Positions 44,996 through 54,617 are shown, counted from the first letter of the stretch. The stretch: 64,000 bases of DNA from JAHWKS01 sp964458385 (GCA_964458385.1 CAYWIS010000004.1:1-64000); one strand, 5' to 3'. Numbers and translations are program-made. Notes: a model not told the origin generated them from the sequence alone.

Positions 44996-46021
44996 TCATG
45001 GGCGCGCATAGGCGCTGCTCCGCACGTTGCGAGACCTCCACACCGCCGGAGCCAACACGGTCACGCGGCCGGGAAGCACCTCGACATCGACCGGCAAGAT
45101 TCCCCCCGGATCGCCGTCCAACTGGTAGGGCACATCCGACGCGTCGGACTCGATGCGAATTCGGTCGGAGCGGACCGTTTCAAAGTCACGCCACGTGCGA
45201 TGCTGGCCGAACCACACGCCTCCCAGGTACATCAGGCCCTTCCACAAGTTCCCGTGTTTGAAGGTCGCCACATCGAGCAATCCGTCGGCGCCATCGGCGC
45301 CGGGAATGATGCTCAACCCGCCCGCGTAACGCGGCAGATTGACCACAAACGCCCAGCAGCCAGTCAACACGTTTTCGCTGGGCCGCACCGCGGGAACCGC
45401 CGTGCTAAGCGCCGCCGGGGACGCGGTTGCCGAGCCGTCGGCCGAAACTGGGTTATAGTACACCCGCAACTCGGGATATTCATAATTACGAATCGACTCC
45501 AAAATCGGTTTGGCGTACGACAAATGATGAATATGCCCTTTTCGTTCCCGATGGAGTCGGCGCACCACCTCGGCGTCGAATCCACAGCCGAGCATCAACA
45601 GGAACAGGCGACCATTGGCCTTGCCGGCGTCGAGATGCAGTACCTCGCCGTGGGCGATGGTTTCGGCAATCGCGTTGGCGTCAGACGTGACCCCCAGATA
45701 CTTGGCGAACAGATTCTCGGTTCCCAGCGGAATGACCGCCAAGGGAACGCCCGGGGGAAGAATGTTTGCTACGAGCGCCGCTGTGCCGTCCCCTCCAGCC
45801 GCGACTGCGGCGTACAAGACGCCTTCGGCGTGGCTTTGCTGGACTTCATCAATTAGGCGGGCCACCTCCGAAATAACTTCGACCTGAAACCCCCGTTGAT
45901 TCAGGCACACCGCAACCCGCTCAATCAGCAATTGCCCGCTGCGGGCGCCCGCTTTCGGATTCGCCGCGATCAACACCCGGCGCGGTTCACTCGTAATAGG
46001 GGGGCGTGCGCCGTTCGCCAT
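44996..46021 (-). CDS. Diacylglycerol/sphingosine kinase-like lipid kinase
   Basis: 341 residues. The DAGK catalytic motif AAVAAGGDGTAALVANIL and AVIPLGTENLFAKYLG lie in the N-terminal domain. The C-terminal beta domain is present (DGLLDVATFKHGNLWKGLMY, VPYQLDGDPGG). It should phosphorylate a lipid such as diacylglycerol with ATP at the membrane. An insertion of about 20 Ser/Ala/Pro residues lies near residue 195. It is 160 bases upstream of kdsA on the same strand and may be in the same unit. Confidence 0.9.
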   Translation of the reverse strand: MANGARPPITSEPRRVLIAANPKAGARSGQLLIERVAVCLNQRGFQVEVISEVARLIDEVQQSHAEGVLYAAVAAGGDGTAALVANILPPGVPLAVIPLGTENLFAKYLGVTSDANAIAETIAHGEVLHLDAGKANGRLFLLMLGCGFDAEVVRRLHRERKGHIHHLSYAKPILESIRNYEYPELRVYYNPVSADGSATASPAALSTAVPAVRPSENVLTGCWAFVVNLPRYAGGLSIIPGADGADGLLDVATFKHGNLWKGLMYLGGVWFGQHRTWRDFETVRSDRIRIESDASDVPYQLDGDPGGILPVDVEVLPGRVTVLAPAVWRSRNVRSSAYARP

Positions 46022-46961
46022 AGGGTTAACAAAGGGGAATGTTGTGGGGTTTCTGTCCTTCGCTCGAGGTAGCTCACCGCTGCCTAGAAGCCCAATCGGG
46101 CAGCCGCGAAGAAAACTTGCGCCACCAAGGGATGGGAATACTGCTTGCCATTCTAGCGTTCTTTGCCCCGAAGGCGCAGTGTAGCGCGTAGCGAGAATGA
46201 AACCATCCAGGGTTCCAGTAGGTTTCGCTATCCCCCGAGAGCCAAAGATGCTTTACAAGCGCCGCATTTTACCACAAGCAAAAATGCCCAGAGTGCATCA
46301 TTTCGATACACTCACGCTCTAGCGAGGTGCATCAAAATGAAACACACCCTTCACGGTCCCTCGGGTCTACAATTAGTGAACCCCCGCTCAAAACCTGTAA
46401 AGCTAGATTACCAAAAGAGTTGTATCAACAAAAAAGCCGCACACCAAAAATTTTCTTGTTTGGCGCGCGGCTTGATAACGTAGGTGATCGCTCAACAATC
46501 TTGAGCTTTCACGCTGGCCTGTAGGGCCTTTGACGTGTGTTTGCGGAATGGTTGCCTTGCCCCTGGCCTTTCCGCATCGCCAATGTGGGGTTGGCGCGTC
46601 AGAGGCCCTGCTTTTTCTCATTTTACTCGGGCCTAATCTGTTGGGCGAGTATTTTTCTTGCTTTTTCCCGCCCACCGCCGTTCTTGTCGCGTTATCTTTT
46701 TGCCACGGTTAGGTTTGTGTGAAGGTCTTGCGCTTGGCCGCATCGCGCAGAGGTTTTTTTGAAAAATTTGTCCAAGCGAGTGGATTTTTCGCTTCCTCAA
46801 TCGTTTATTAAAGGGCCGCACTTTTTGGCTAGCTGATGAAAGCGCTACATCGCGGCGCACCGTCTCAAAAGGAAGTGAAAGGTTCGCCGCAAGGCAAGAT
46901 CTCGGCCCCAGCGCCGAATTCTTGGGTAGCACAGCCTCCTTCCCTCACCCTGGCCCGCCCG
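46022..46961. other. 940-base non-coding region
   Basis: A long, AT-richer stretch between two divergent genes. 46022-46330 shows no strong feature except a weak direct repeat GTGCATCA at 46293-46300 and 46327-46334. 46434-46794 is packed with hairpins and is described as a candidate RNA. 46800-46961 would be the promoter and leader of the Ser/Thr kinase. Confidence 0.55.
46434..46794 (-). ncRNA. Candidate structured RNA (orientation probably minus)
   Basis: About 360 bases with at least seven perfect stems: AAGCCGC/GCGGCTT (46434-46472), GCTCAA/TTGAGC (46490-46506), CACG-GGCC/GGCC-CGTG (46510-46537), TGCGGAA/TTCCGCA (46542-46576), CGCCAA/TTGGCG (46578-46596), TGCGC/GCGCA (46729-46749) and AAGCGA/TCGCTT (46774-46794). 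On the minus strand the last stem is directly followed by a T-run (complement of A at 46428-46434), like an intrinsic terminator. On the plus strand the TGCGC stem is followed by TTTTTTT (46754-46760). I could not match RNase P, tmRNA, SRP or 6S RNA signatures. No convincing gene overlaps it. Confidence 0.45.
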
Positions 46962-48533
46962 ATGACACTTACAGTGGAAGAAACGGTGACGGCTCTTGAT
47001 GAGCTTGGCCTGATCCCCGCCCAAGAGTCCCGGGAATTGTTGGCCGAACTGTCGCAGGCGCAGCGTCCCCAGGACGGCGCCGAGTTAATCGAAGCCCTTG
47101 CTCGTCGTCGACGGCTAACCTCCTATCAGGCCGAAGCGCTCCGACACTATCCCCGCAAGCCGGTACGGCTGAGTAACTACTTGCTGTTAGACCTAATTGG
47201 GGCGGGTGGCATGGGCCGCGTGTTCCGCGCCCTGCACGAACGTATGGAGCGCGTCGTGGCGCTTAAGGTGCTGCACGAGAAGACCATCGAATCGCGCGAA
47301 GCCATTGATCGATTCCACCGCGAAGTCAAAGCCGCGGCCCGCTTGCAGCACCCGAATATTGTGACCGCTTACGACGCCGACGAAGACCAAGGGCATCATT
47401 TTCTGGTCATGGAGTACGTGGACGGCTGCGATCTGGCCGCTTTGGTGCGCCAAGGGCCCTTGCCGCTGGCAAAGGCCTTACGGTACACCGTCCAGGCGGC
47501 CCGCGGCTTAGAGTACGCCCACAGCGAAGGAGTCATCCACCGCGACATCAAGCCCGCCAACCTGCTGGTCAATTCCAAGGGTGTGGTTAAAGTGCTCGAT
47601 ATGGGCATCGCCCGCGTTGCTCCGGCCGCTAACCGCGCGCATGAGGCGTCCACGCAAGTTGAACTGACGCAGGCGGGCGTCATCTTGGGAACCGTCGATT
47701 TCATGGCGCCCGAACAAGCGATCGACTCCAAGAGCGCTGATCACCGCGCCGACATCTACAGCTTGGGTTGTACGCTCTACTATTTGTTGACCGGCGCGCC
47801 GCTGCACTCGGGCAAAAATATTGTTGAGAAGATTATCGCCCACCGTGAACGCGAGGCGCCATCGCTTCTGTCCGTGCGGCCCGACGCCCCTCCTGAGCTC
47901 GATGAGCTGGTGCGACGCATGACCGCTCGCAATCCCGAGGAGCGCATCTCCACCATGGCCGAGGTGGCCTATGCCATGGAGTCTTTGCTCAACCAAGCCG
48001 ACGCCAGTTGGTCAACCGATTACGACGTGACCCAAACGATTCGGCTGGCCGTGCCCGAAGCGTTCAGCACGCCGCAAACGGTCACCATGCAAGTGGCGTC
48101 CGATACCTTGGCCGGTTCGCGCACGAACGCAGTCGAAACGCTGGAGCGATACATTGACGGCTGCGCCGGCATCGACGGGTACTTTGACGTGGACGAAGAG
48201 CACGCCATTTTCCGTCGGGCAGGAGAATTGGGGCTGTCGATCGAGGATGTGGCGTCGATTCTCGATCGGCGGTGTAAGACGCGGGGCTGGATGCGGCACT
48301 CGCAAGTCATGCAACAACTCAAGGAGATGCTCGAAGAGTCGGCCCGCAACACCGGCGCCATTACCCATCGTCAATTCAACCGACTGATCCGGCACGCAGT
48401 GTCTTGCAAGATGCCCCGCCGCCGCGCCGAGGAGCATTGCTTAACGCTCATGCTCGACCACCAATGGCGCGCCAAAGAATGGTTCTGGGATCGCTGGTTC
48501 ACTCGTCGCTGCCAGAAGTACGGACTAGAGTAA
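46962..48533 (+). CDS. Soluble Hanks-type Ser/Thr protein kinase with C-terminal helical domain
   Basis: 523 residues from ATG 46962 (MTLTVEETVTALDELGLIPA), the usual planctomycete start; an ATG at 46836 would add 42 unlikely residues. The kinase core is complete: IGAGGMGRVF (glycine loop), VALKVL (Lys), HRDIKPANLLV (catalytic loop), VLDMGIARV (DMG in place of DFG), GTVDFMAPEQA and YSLGCTLYYLLTG. There is no transmembrane helix or PASTA domain. The last 140 residues form an all-helical domain (FDVDEEHAIFRRAGELGLSI ... WFTRRCQKYGLE) that I do not recognise and that might sense a ligand or partner. A possible opposing phosphatase is at 9379-10188. Confidence 0.93.
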   Translation: MTLTVEETVTALDELGLIPAQESRELLAELSQAQRPQDGAELIEALARRRRLTSYQAEALRHYPRKPVRLSNYLLLDLIGAGGMGRVFRALHERMERVVALKVLHEKTIESREAIDRFHREVKAAARLQHPNIVTAYDADEDQGHHFLVMEYVDGCDLAALVRQGPLPLAKALRYTVQAARGLEYAHSEGVIHRDIKPANLLVNSKGVVKVLDMGIARVAPAANRAHEASTQVELTQAGVILGTVDFMAPEQAIDSKSADHRADIYSLGCTLYYLLTGAPLHSGKNIVEKIIAHREREAPSLLSVRPDAPPELDELVRRMTARNPEERISTMAEVAYAMESLLNQADASWSTDYDVTQTIRLAVPEAFSTPQTVTMQVASDTLAGSRTNAVETLERYIDGCAGIDGYFDVDEEHAIFRRAGELGLSIEDVASILDRRCKTRGWMRHSQVMQQLKEMLEESARNTGAITHRQFNRLIRHAVSCKMPRRRAEEHCLTLMLDHQWRAKEWFWDRWFTRRCQKYGLE

Positions 48534-48597
48534 GCCCCGGCAGCGCCGCGCTGATCCAAGGTCCAAAGGCCAAACTCGCGGTCAAGCGCCGGGGACG

Positions 48598-49026
48598 TCA
48601 CATCGGCGGGGCCTTCAAGTTCAGGCCGATGATTAGCGTCAACATGACCGAAAAGCCCGTCCCGCCCAAGATCAACACCCAAGTGACCAACGGCGAGCGA
48701 ATCATCCCCACCACCCACGCCGGCAGGATGCGTTGCTGGCCCATGTCGGCCAGCCAGTTCAGGTACATCTCGCCGACCGGGCCCAATAAGTAAAAGACGT
48801 TGGCCGCCCCCCCGTAGAACACGGCGCCAACCACCTCGTCAAGTCCCACCAATCCATTCGCGGCTAGCGCCGCCGCGCCGACCAGTCCCACCACCACGTT
48901 GTAAACCAGCTGTAATCGTTCCCATCGCCAAGCGATTGCCTTTCAAGCGCGACCCGACGACAGCCGCGTCCTTGGTAGCTCGTCAGCCGCCGGCGCAGCA
49001 TAAGGGTTCACCGTTGATTCGTGCAT
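48598..49026 (-). pseudogene. NPYAAP-motif small membrane protein, interrupted by in-frame TGA
   Basis: From ATG 49026 the frame reads MHESTVNPYAAPAADELP and ends at TGA 48943-48945 after 27 codons. The same frame then continues open for 114 codons (KAIAWRWERLQLVYN, then three hydrophobic helices, ending NLKAPPM). I recall many planctomycete small membrane proteins starting with NPYAAP followed by helices, so the two parts look like one gene cut by a nonsense mutation. A re-start at GTG 48897 has no ribosome site. It lies 17 bases after the glycosyltransferase gene and was probably in its operon. A sequencing error cannot be excluded. Confidence 0.68.
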
Positions 49027-49042
49027 GGAGCGTCGTCTGCGG

Positions 49043-51379
49043 TCAATTATTCGCTCTGCCTCCCTGGCTGCTGGTTGCCGGGCTTTGGGGTGCATTATGG
49101 CGCACTTCATAGATACGCGGCGGCGGATAGCCGGTTTCGGTGCTTTCCTCAGCGAACGCCTGTTCGGGCCAAGCAGGCCGCAACACGTTTTGCCGGACCA
49201 ATTCGTCGAACACGGCGGGCTGAACAAACTCGGGATAACCGTAGTTGCCAGGCGAGCGATAGCGAGCAATCTCGCCCCAGTGGACAAACACGTGCGTAAT
49301 CCGCCGTGCATGGAGCGCCGCTCGGCGTTCCTCGACCGAACGTCCTTCGATCAACTGCTGCAACACCACATCGTCAAAACACGTGTTGTAAAGCGCAGGC
49401 CGCTCCAGGTCGAAAGGCTGTGCATCGCCTACCAAGAGCACCACGCCCTCGCTGGGGACGTTCTGGTTGAGGTAGTGATGGGCCAGGTTAACGCGTCCTA
49501 CATGGCCCCCGGCAGGATCATCCACATCGGTGCGCAGGGCGTCCAGGGCGACCAGAAAACGACTGTCGCAAACCCAGGGCGAAGCAATAACCAAGCAGCC
49601 CGCCGCAATCCCCGCCCCCGCGACCCCCAGCATGCAGCGCCGCCACCGGCGGTCGTCGCTCCAATCGGCGCCGGCCCCCGCGGCCAGCGCCAACAGCGGA
49701 AACGCCGGCAACCAGAAGCGGTCGATCCGATGCGTCAGCAGCCACCACGCCGCCAAGATAAACAACGCCATACCAGCAACCAGCGCCAACGTACGCCGCT
49801 GCCGTATTCGCCCAAAAACTCCGGCCAATGGCGCCAGCAACAACAACGGAGCCAGCACTGGACTAAGCCACTCGCCGCGCCAGCCGATCTGCGCCACAGC
49901 AGCCGCCAATCGGCGAGCCGAATAGGGTCCGCTATCTTCACTACGAGGAACCTGATGGGCGCGGCGCCAGCGGGCGTCTTTCTCGGCGCTCCAGGTGCGA
50001 CCGCCAAACACGTTGTAGAGCAACGGATAAACCGGATTCCCCGCCAGGGCCGCGTTCTTTGCGTACCACAAGCCGCCGCCCAGCAGAACGAAAGCGGCAA
50101 AACAGCCCCCCGCGAAAAACGCCGTTCGAACGCGCCCAGCAGTGCGCGGCGCCACTCGCTCCGGTTCGGACGACCGCCCTTCCGTTGTTTTCTCCTGCGA
50201 CTCTTCGGGTTTTCTCCTCAACGCCAGCCCGACCGCCAGAAAGCCAAGCGGCGCCACGGCGAAAAGCAACCCTGTGTACTTACAGGCCGCAGCAGCGCCG
50301 GCCAGAAAACCGGCAAGCGCCAACCACTGCCCGCGGGCGGGGTTCTCGCGCCACAAGAGCAACGCGTAACACCCCAGGAACACATAACACGCCAACACAT
50401 GGTCGTTGAGCCCCGCAGTGGCGGTATGGGTAATCCAGGGGACCGAAAGATAAACCAGCGCCGCTACAACACCCGCCAATGGCGAAAAGAACCGACGTCC
50501 AGCCAGCACCAGCGCCGCCGCCGTAAGCAGCGCAAAACTCGCCATGGTCGTTTTGCCGGCCAACGCGCCCCACCACCAACCGTCGGCGCCCGGCGTCAGA
50601 CTCATAGCCAACAGAGCATGCATCTCCGCACCCAGCGGCATATTGGCATAGACGTTGTGCGGCATAAAGTCGATGGCGCCCTGGGCCAGCCATTCTTTGG
50701 GGGCCTGAAGATGATACTCCCGCACGTCGAATTCCCACGGCGGCGCTGTGGCGCCCCAGATGATCATCAGCGCCACGGGCGCCCCCAGCGCCAACCACGC
50801 CCAAGACACAGTCGACTCAGCCTGTTGCCTCTCTGGTTGGAAGGGCACTGCGTCCGCGGTGGTTCGCCCCCGGCGCCCTACCGCCAAAGCAAGCAATGCG
50901 CCAGTCCCAACCGCTGTCAGCCCCAGCCACATCAGCGGTCGATGCAGCCAACCAATCAACCCGGCGGCCAGAGTAGCCAGCGACAGCAGGTTCAGCCCCA
51001 CACCCATCGAAAATACGCCTACTTCGCCGCGCGTCAGCCGCCGTGCAAGCCCTGCCAACTCCAGCACGGCCCACCCCAGCGCTGTTCCCCAGGCAACGAT
51101 GCCCCCCGCCGTCAGCAGCACCGGCAGGCGATCCAGCACCGCCAGCCGCATCGTTCCGCCGCCAGTCCAGGTATTCAGGTAGAACTCCGGCGTAAACGCC
51201 AACAGCAGGAACAGCACCCGGCGCACGGGATGCTCTTCCGTCGAAACCGAAAGCGGCGTGGCATAGAAAACCACCAAGTACGCCACGAACGCCGCGAACC
51301 ACACGCCCACCCCCCACGCAGGCGAGATCGAGCGTGTGGCATTTGCGGTTCGCGATCGACGTGCGGTGGAGAGCGTCAA
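49043..51379 (-). CDS. Glycosyltransferase family 39-like (ArnT/PMT-type) membrane protein
   Basis: 778 residues from TTG 51379, supported by AAGGA six bases upstream; no ATG fits better. About 12-14 membrane helices are visible. The first extracytoplasmic loop carries WEFDVREYHLQAPKEWLAQG, with the acidic residues expected in GT-C enzymes, and YANMPLGAEM follows. YLSVPWITHTATAGLNDHVL and the loop GNPVYPLLYNVFGG are also typical. The soluble C-terminus (about 630-778) is probably periplasmic. It should move a sugar from a polyprenyl-phosphate donor; the acceptor is unknown. A long open frame on the opposite strand (49025-51472) is a shadow. Confidence 0.85.
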   Translation of the reverse strand: MTLSTARRSRTANATRSISPAWGVGVWFAAFVAYLVVFYATPLSVSTEEHPVRRVLFLLLAFTPEFYLNTWTGGGTMRLAVLDRLPVLLTAGGIVAWGTALGWAVLELAGLARRLTRGEVGVFSMGVGLNLLSLATLAAGLIGWLHRPLMWLGLTAVGTGALLALAVGRRGRTTADAVPFQPERQQAESTVSWAWLALGAPVALMIIWGATAPPWEFDVREYHLQAPKEWLAQGAIDFMPHNVYANMPLGAEMHALLAMSLTPGADGWWWGALAGKTTMASFALLTAAALVLAGRRFFSPLAGVVAALVYLSVPWITHTATAGLNDHVLACYVFLGCYALLLWRENPARGQWLALAGFLAGAAAACKYTGLLFAVAPLGFLAVGLALRRKPEESQEKTTEGRSSEPERVAPRTAGRVRTAFFAGGCFAAFVLLGGGLWYAKNAALAGNPVYPLLYNVFGGRTWSAEKDARWRRAHQVPRSEDSGPYSARRLAAAVAQIGWRGEWLSPVLAPLLLLAPLAGVFGRIRQRRTLALVAGMALFILAAWWLLTHRIDRFWLPAFPLLALAAGAGADWSDDRRWRRCMLGVAGAGIAAGCLVIASPWVCDSRFLVALDALRTDVDDPAGGHVGRVNLAHHYLNQNVPSEGVVLLVGDAQPFDLERPALYNTCFDDVVLQQLIEGRSVEERRAALHARRITHVFVHWGEIARYRSPGNYGYPEFVQPAVFDELVRQNVLRPAWPEQAFAEESTETGYPPPRIYEVRHNAPQSPATSSQGGRANN

Positions 51380-51743
51380 AGGAATTCCTTAACAACCAGC
51401 AGCGTGAATGCCCAAGCGATAAGACTCACGGCGGAGCGTTTCGAAGGGGCGAGAGTCGCCATGCCTTCATGATAAATCAAGCCCCCGCCCCGTTTCCTCC
51501 CCACCGAAGTTCACCTTCGGCTTGCCTTCGTTCCTCACCCACACTTTATCCCTTCTCTTTCACGCCTTGTGCCCCCAAACAAACACAACGGAAGACCAAA
51601 GCGCACTAAGGGTCGCTCAAGCGGAGCGTCCCAAGTGACGGGGTACCCTCCCACAAACGCCAAGCCTCAGAGCATGCTTCACGACGCAAGTAAAACTAGC
51701 AACCTTGGACAGCCAGCCCGGTAGGCGCAAGACGCCAGGGCCG
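51380..51743. other. Intergenic region, pyrimidine-rich
   Basis: 364 bases with no gene. It has a pyrimidine-rich strand at about 51480-51560 and a CCGAAG/CTTCGG hairpin (51504-51520). The ribosome site AAGGA for the glycosyltransferase lies at the left end. Confidence 0.5.
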
Positions 51744-54527
51744 CTACCTCAGCTCGACGATCCTTACCCCGCCGGCCGGTACTTCCACCTCCACGGTATT
51801 TTCGTTCACCGGGAACGTGTCGGTAGGCAGGAGCCGGTCGCGGGCCAATTGGACCGGTGCTTCCATGCGAATCGTCACTTGGCGGTTCTCGCGGTAATCG
51901 GTCGGGGTAACGCCATGTTGCGGTTTGTCTTGCCCGGCTGGATTCAGCAGCGTAACCAGCCAACAGTCCCGGGCGCGGTTGACCATCCATTCCACATCGC
52001 CTTCGACTTCCACGGGCATCAGTCTACGCGTCAGGTGCGCCATGAGGTGCGCCACGACGGGAACCGCCTCGCCGCCGATGGCCAGCCCACGCGGAACCGA
52101 CAAGTAGACGATTCGCCCCTCGCCTCGGTCGGCCGCGGCGCAGAACACGTCGCCTTCGGGCGTGGTGGCCAAGGGCCGCCATTTCTCACTCGTGCTGGCA
52201 ATCGGGCGGTAGCGGAACCGCGGCGAGGCCCGCATGATTGACTCATCAGACGATTCTCCCACAGCCAGCAACCATCGGTAAGCGTCGGCCTCTTTCATTG
52301 CGTTAGCGGCGGGAAGTTTTAGCTCGGCCACGCCCGGGCCGGTCAGATGCGCATCGGCCACCAGGAGCGTGCCGCCACGCTGGATATACTCGGCCAGGCG
52401 CCGGCCTTCGGCGGCGGTGAGCTCAATGTCGCCCGCCGCGATCACCACGGGATAGGTGTCGATAGTGCGCCACTTGGCTACGTCGGGATAGGCGAAGATC
52501 ACGTCAAAGATGTTGCCGAACACGCCCGGCACGTAGACCTCGTTGAGGGCGTTCATCGGCTTTTCGCTCTCGCGGCCGATGGGGTGATACGCCACACTGA
52601 AGTACTCCTGCAACATCCGTTCGTGGTCACCGTAAAGGAAGCGGTCTTGATGGCCGTGCCAGTTCTTGAACGAGTTGGGCCAGAACGGTCCGGGCTCCCA
52701 ACCGTGGGCGTAATCCACCAAGAACGCCACCGGCGTATAGGGTACGCCGCGGTCGGGCTGGGCGGCCGTGAGGCGCAGGAACCGATCCACCAGCTTTCCC
52801 TTGGGCGATAACTGGACCTCTTGAACTCCTGCGGCGCTTGTGCCGCCAGGTTTCCAGAACTCATCAAATCCCTGTTCGTGGTAGAACAACCCTGAGCCCG
52901 ACATGTACTGATGCCAGATGTCGAACTTATACCACGTCATTCCGGCCCCGGAGTACACCGAGTAGTAGTTGTCCAATATCGCCTGCGGCGAGTGGTAGCT
53001 GCCGCCGTTGGAGAAGATGGTCGACGAATCACCGAAGTTGCAACTTCGGTAAGTGGCCATAACGCCTCCATGCTGCCGCGCGGCGCCGCGCATGAACGCC
53101 ATTCGCATGCCCAAGACCGAAAAGGTCATGGCCGACGACTCATAACCTACCGTGCGGGCGCCCCAGTCCAGGCATAGCGGAGCAAAGGCAATGTTTCCTA
53201 CCGAAAGGCAGGCGATTACATCGCGATACGGATTGTCGTCCAAATCTCGGCCAAACACCTTGCGGTATTTTTCGGCGTTGTACTTGAGCGTCAACGGCGT
53301 AAACGCCTCAACCAGTTGCCGCCGTGTGGCGGCGCCGGCGGTAGCCGCCTGCATCTCTTCGGCAGGTGGGTAGAAGTATCCCAGGCTTTCACCCGCAATC
53401 GAACCTACGTACCGCTCGCGATGCTTTTGGAAAAGTTGGATTCCCACTTCTCCAATCGGAGCGCCCGGGTGGTAGTTCATCATCATCGCCCAAGCCCGAT
53501 CAGGGTGCGCGTCCAACCATCGGTCAAACAGCTTGCCCGTTTCGTTGACCTCGCCCGTTTTTGGGTCCGTTGCAAACACCCCCGGCCCAACGCCATGAAA
53601 GGTCGGAGTCACGCGCGGATCCGAGAAGATCGGCACGTCGTCGCGACCACCGTACTTCTTCTCGAACTCCTCGCGCACATTGGCGTCGATGAAGTTATAA
53701 GGGAACTTGACCCGGTCGGGCTTGTCCGAAAGCCACGTCTGAGCGGCGTTGGTGTGGCTCACATTCCACAGATACAAAAACCCCTTATCGCGAAAGGTGC
53801 GGATCTTCCAGGCTTCGGGCGGCGAACTGTGCTGGGCGACCGCAGCACGGCGCGAAAGCGGCTCCAGATCGTGCGGCACGCCGTTTCGCCAGCGGTCAAG
53901 CAGCTTCCAGGTTTCGTTTGCGGGACGCTCCTTAATCAAGGGACGATAGGCCAAGTCGTTCGTTAGCACCAACACGTCGACCTGCCGCGGCTGCGGGTCT
54001 TTGGTGGTCGAGAGGAGGCTGATCTTAACCGGTCCCTTTTTGAGCTTTACCGGGCGGCCGTCCCAAGCGAAGGCCCAACCAAAGTAAAGTTTCATTTCGT
54101 TGTCTTCTTCCACGCAGGGTTGCTCGCCAAAACGCAGCTCCTGTGGCGGTTGGCCTGCTTGCTCTAAGCGCACCTGGAACCGCTCGGTCTGTTCCCGCCA
54201 GTCGCCGTAGCGCACCCAGAGGCGGTATTCGCCTTCGACGGGAGCTTCCACGGTCTTCGACGCCACAGCACGGTCATCGTCGGCGCCCGTGGCGATCGAG
54301 AGAAACCCGCTTTCTCCTCCCTGGTTCCATTCGGCAGCCCATCCGGGCCCGGATAGTCCCCAATGTCCGGCTGTCGTTTTCATTTCGGGCCGCCCCATGG
54401 GCCAGCAATAACCACGCACGCCTTCCAGATGTTCGGCCTCGATCCATAGGCTCTCGGCGGCGGAAGCCCCAGAGGTCAGCCAAGCCAACACCGCCGCAGC
54501 CATCACCCATGAACGAGCAGCCGACAT
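51744..54527 (-). CDS. Large secreted glycoside-hydrolase-like protein
   Basis: 927 residues, ATG 54527. A signal peptide (SWVMAAAVLAWLTSGASA) precedes a CBM-like beta-sandwich (about 25-190: SLWIEAEHLEGVRGYCWP, EGEYRLWVRYGDWREQ). A barrel-like middle follows (about 240-640) with acidic residues in AGESLGYFYPP and a Trp/Tyr-rich surface. Then comes an alpha/beta domain at about 690-790 (VVIAAGDIELTAAEGRRLAE, YIQRGGTLLVADAHL) like the amidotransferase-like domain of GH42-type enzymes. A polysaccharide-active role is likely but the family number cannot be given. It is separate from the RND genes upstream. Confidence 0.7.
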   Translation of the reverse strand: MSAARSWVMAAAVLAWLTSGASAAESLWIEAEHLEGVRGYCWPMGRPEMKTTAGHWGLSGPGWAAEWNQGGESGFLSIATGADDDRAVASKTVEAPVEGEYRLWVRYGDWREQTERFQVRLEQAGQPPQELRFGEQPCVEEDNEMKLYFGWAFAWDGRPVKLKKGPVKISLLSTTKDPQPRQVDVLVLTNDLAYRPLIKERPANETWKLLDRWRNGVPHDLEPLSRRAAVAQHSSPPEAWKIRTFRDKGFLYLWNVSHTNAAQTWLSDKPDRVKFPYNFIDANVREEFEKKYGGRDDVPIFSDPRVTPTFHGVGPGVFATDPKTGEVNETGKLFDRWLDAHPDRAWAMMMNYHPGAPIGEVGIQLFQKHRERYVGSIAGESLGYFYPPAEEMQAATAGAATRRQLVEAFTPLTLKYNAEKYRKVFGRDLDDNPYRDVIACLSVGNIAFAPLCLDWGARTVGYESSAMTFSVLGMRMAFMRGAARQHGGVMATYRSCNFGDSSTIFSNGGSYHSPQAILDNYYSVYSGAGMTWYKFDIWHQYMSGSGLFYHEQGFDEFWKPGGTSAAGVQEVQLSPKGKLVDRFLRLTAAQPDRGVPYTPVAFLVDYAHGWEPGPFWPNSFKNWHGHQDRFLYGDHERMLQEYFSVAYHPIGRESEKPMNALNEVYVPGVFGNIFDVIFAYPDVAKWRTIDTYPVVIAAGDIELTAAEGRRLAEYIQRGGTLLVADAHLTGPGVAELKLPAANAMKEADAYRWLLAVGESSDESIMRASPRFRYRPIASTSEKWRPLATTPEGDVFCAAADRGEGRIVYLSVPRGLAIGGEAVPVVAHLMAHLTRRLMPVEVEGDVEWMVNRARDCWLVTLLNPAGQDKPQHGVTPTDYRENRQVTIRMEAPVQLARDRLLPTDTFPVNENTVEVEVPAGGVRIVELR

Positions 54528-54617
54528 CGTTTCACCGCGTGCAAAGAGGGAAAAAGCGAATAGCGAGTAGCGAATTACAACCCTGGCCCCCTAGCTCTGG
54601 TTGAGAACGCACTGCTT

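Noticed and set aside
44498..45856. 452-codon plus-strand frame
   Set aside because: It is antisense to kdsA and the lipid kinase, both of which have complete family motifs.
46293..46334. Direct repeat GTGCATCA as an operator
   Set aside because: Only eight bases match clearly and there is no link to a promoter, so it may be chance.
46434..46794. RNase P RNA, tmRNA, SRP or 6S RNA
   Set aside because: I looked for GAGGAAAGTCC-type RNase P cores, a tRNA-like TTCGA arm with tag frame, and the SRP tetraloop region and found none, so no known class is claimed.
46403..46932. Small basic minus-strand frames in the hairpin block
   Set aside because: Two overlapping Lys/Arg-rich frames lack ribosome sites and recognisable motifs; the stems explain the sequence better.
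48943..48945. TGA read as selenocysteine
   Set aside because: The position is in a linker with no redox context, there is no clear SECIS-like hairpin right after it, and TGA is a normal stop in neighbouring genes.
49025..51472. 815-codon open frame on the plus strand
   Set aside because: It is antisense to the glycosyltransferase gene, rich in Arg/Gln/Pro, has no family motif and arises from GC-biased third positions of the real gene.
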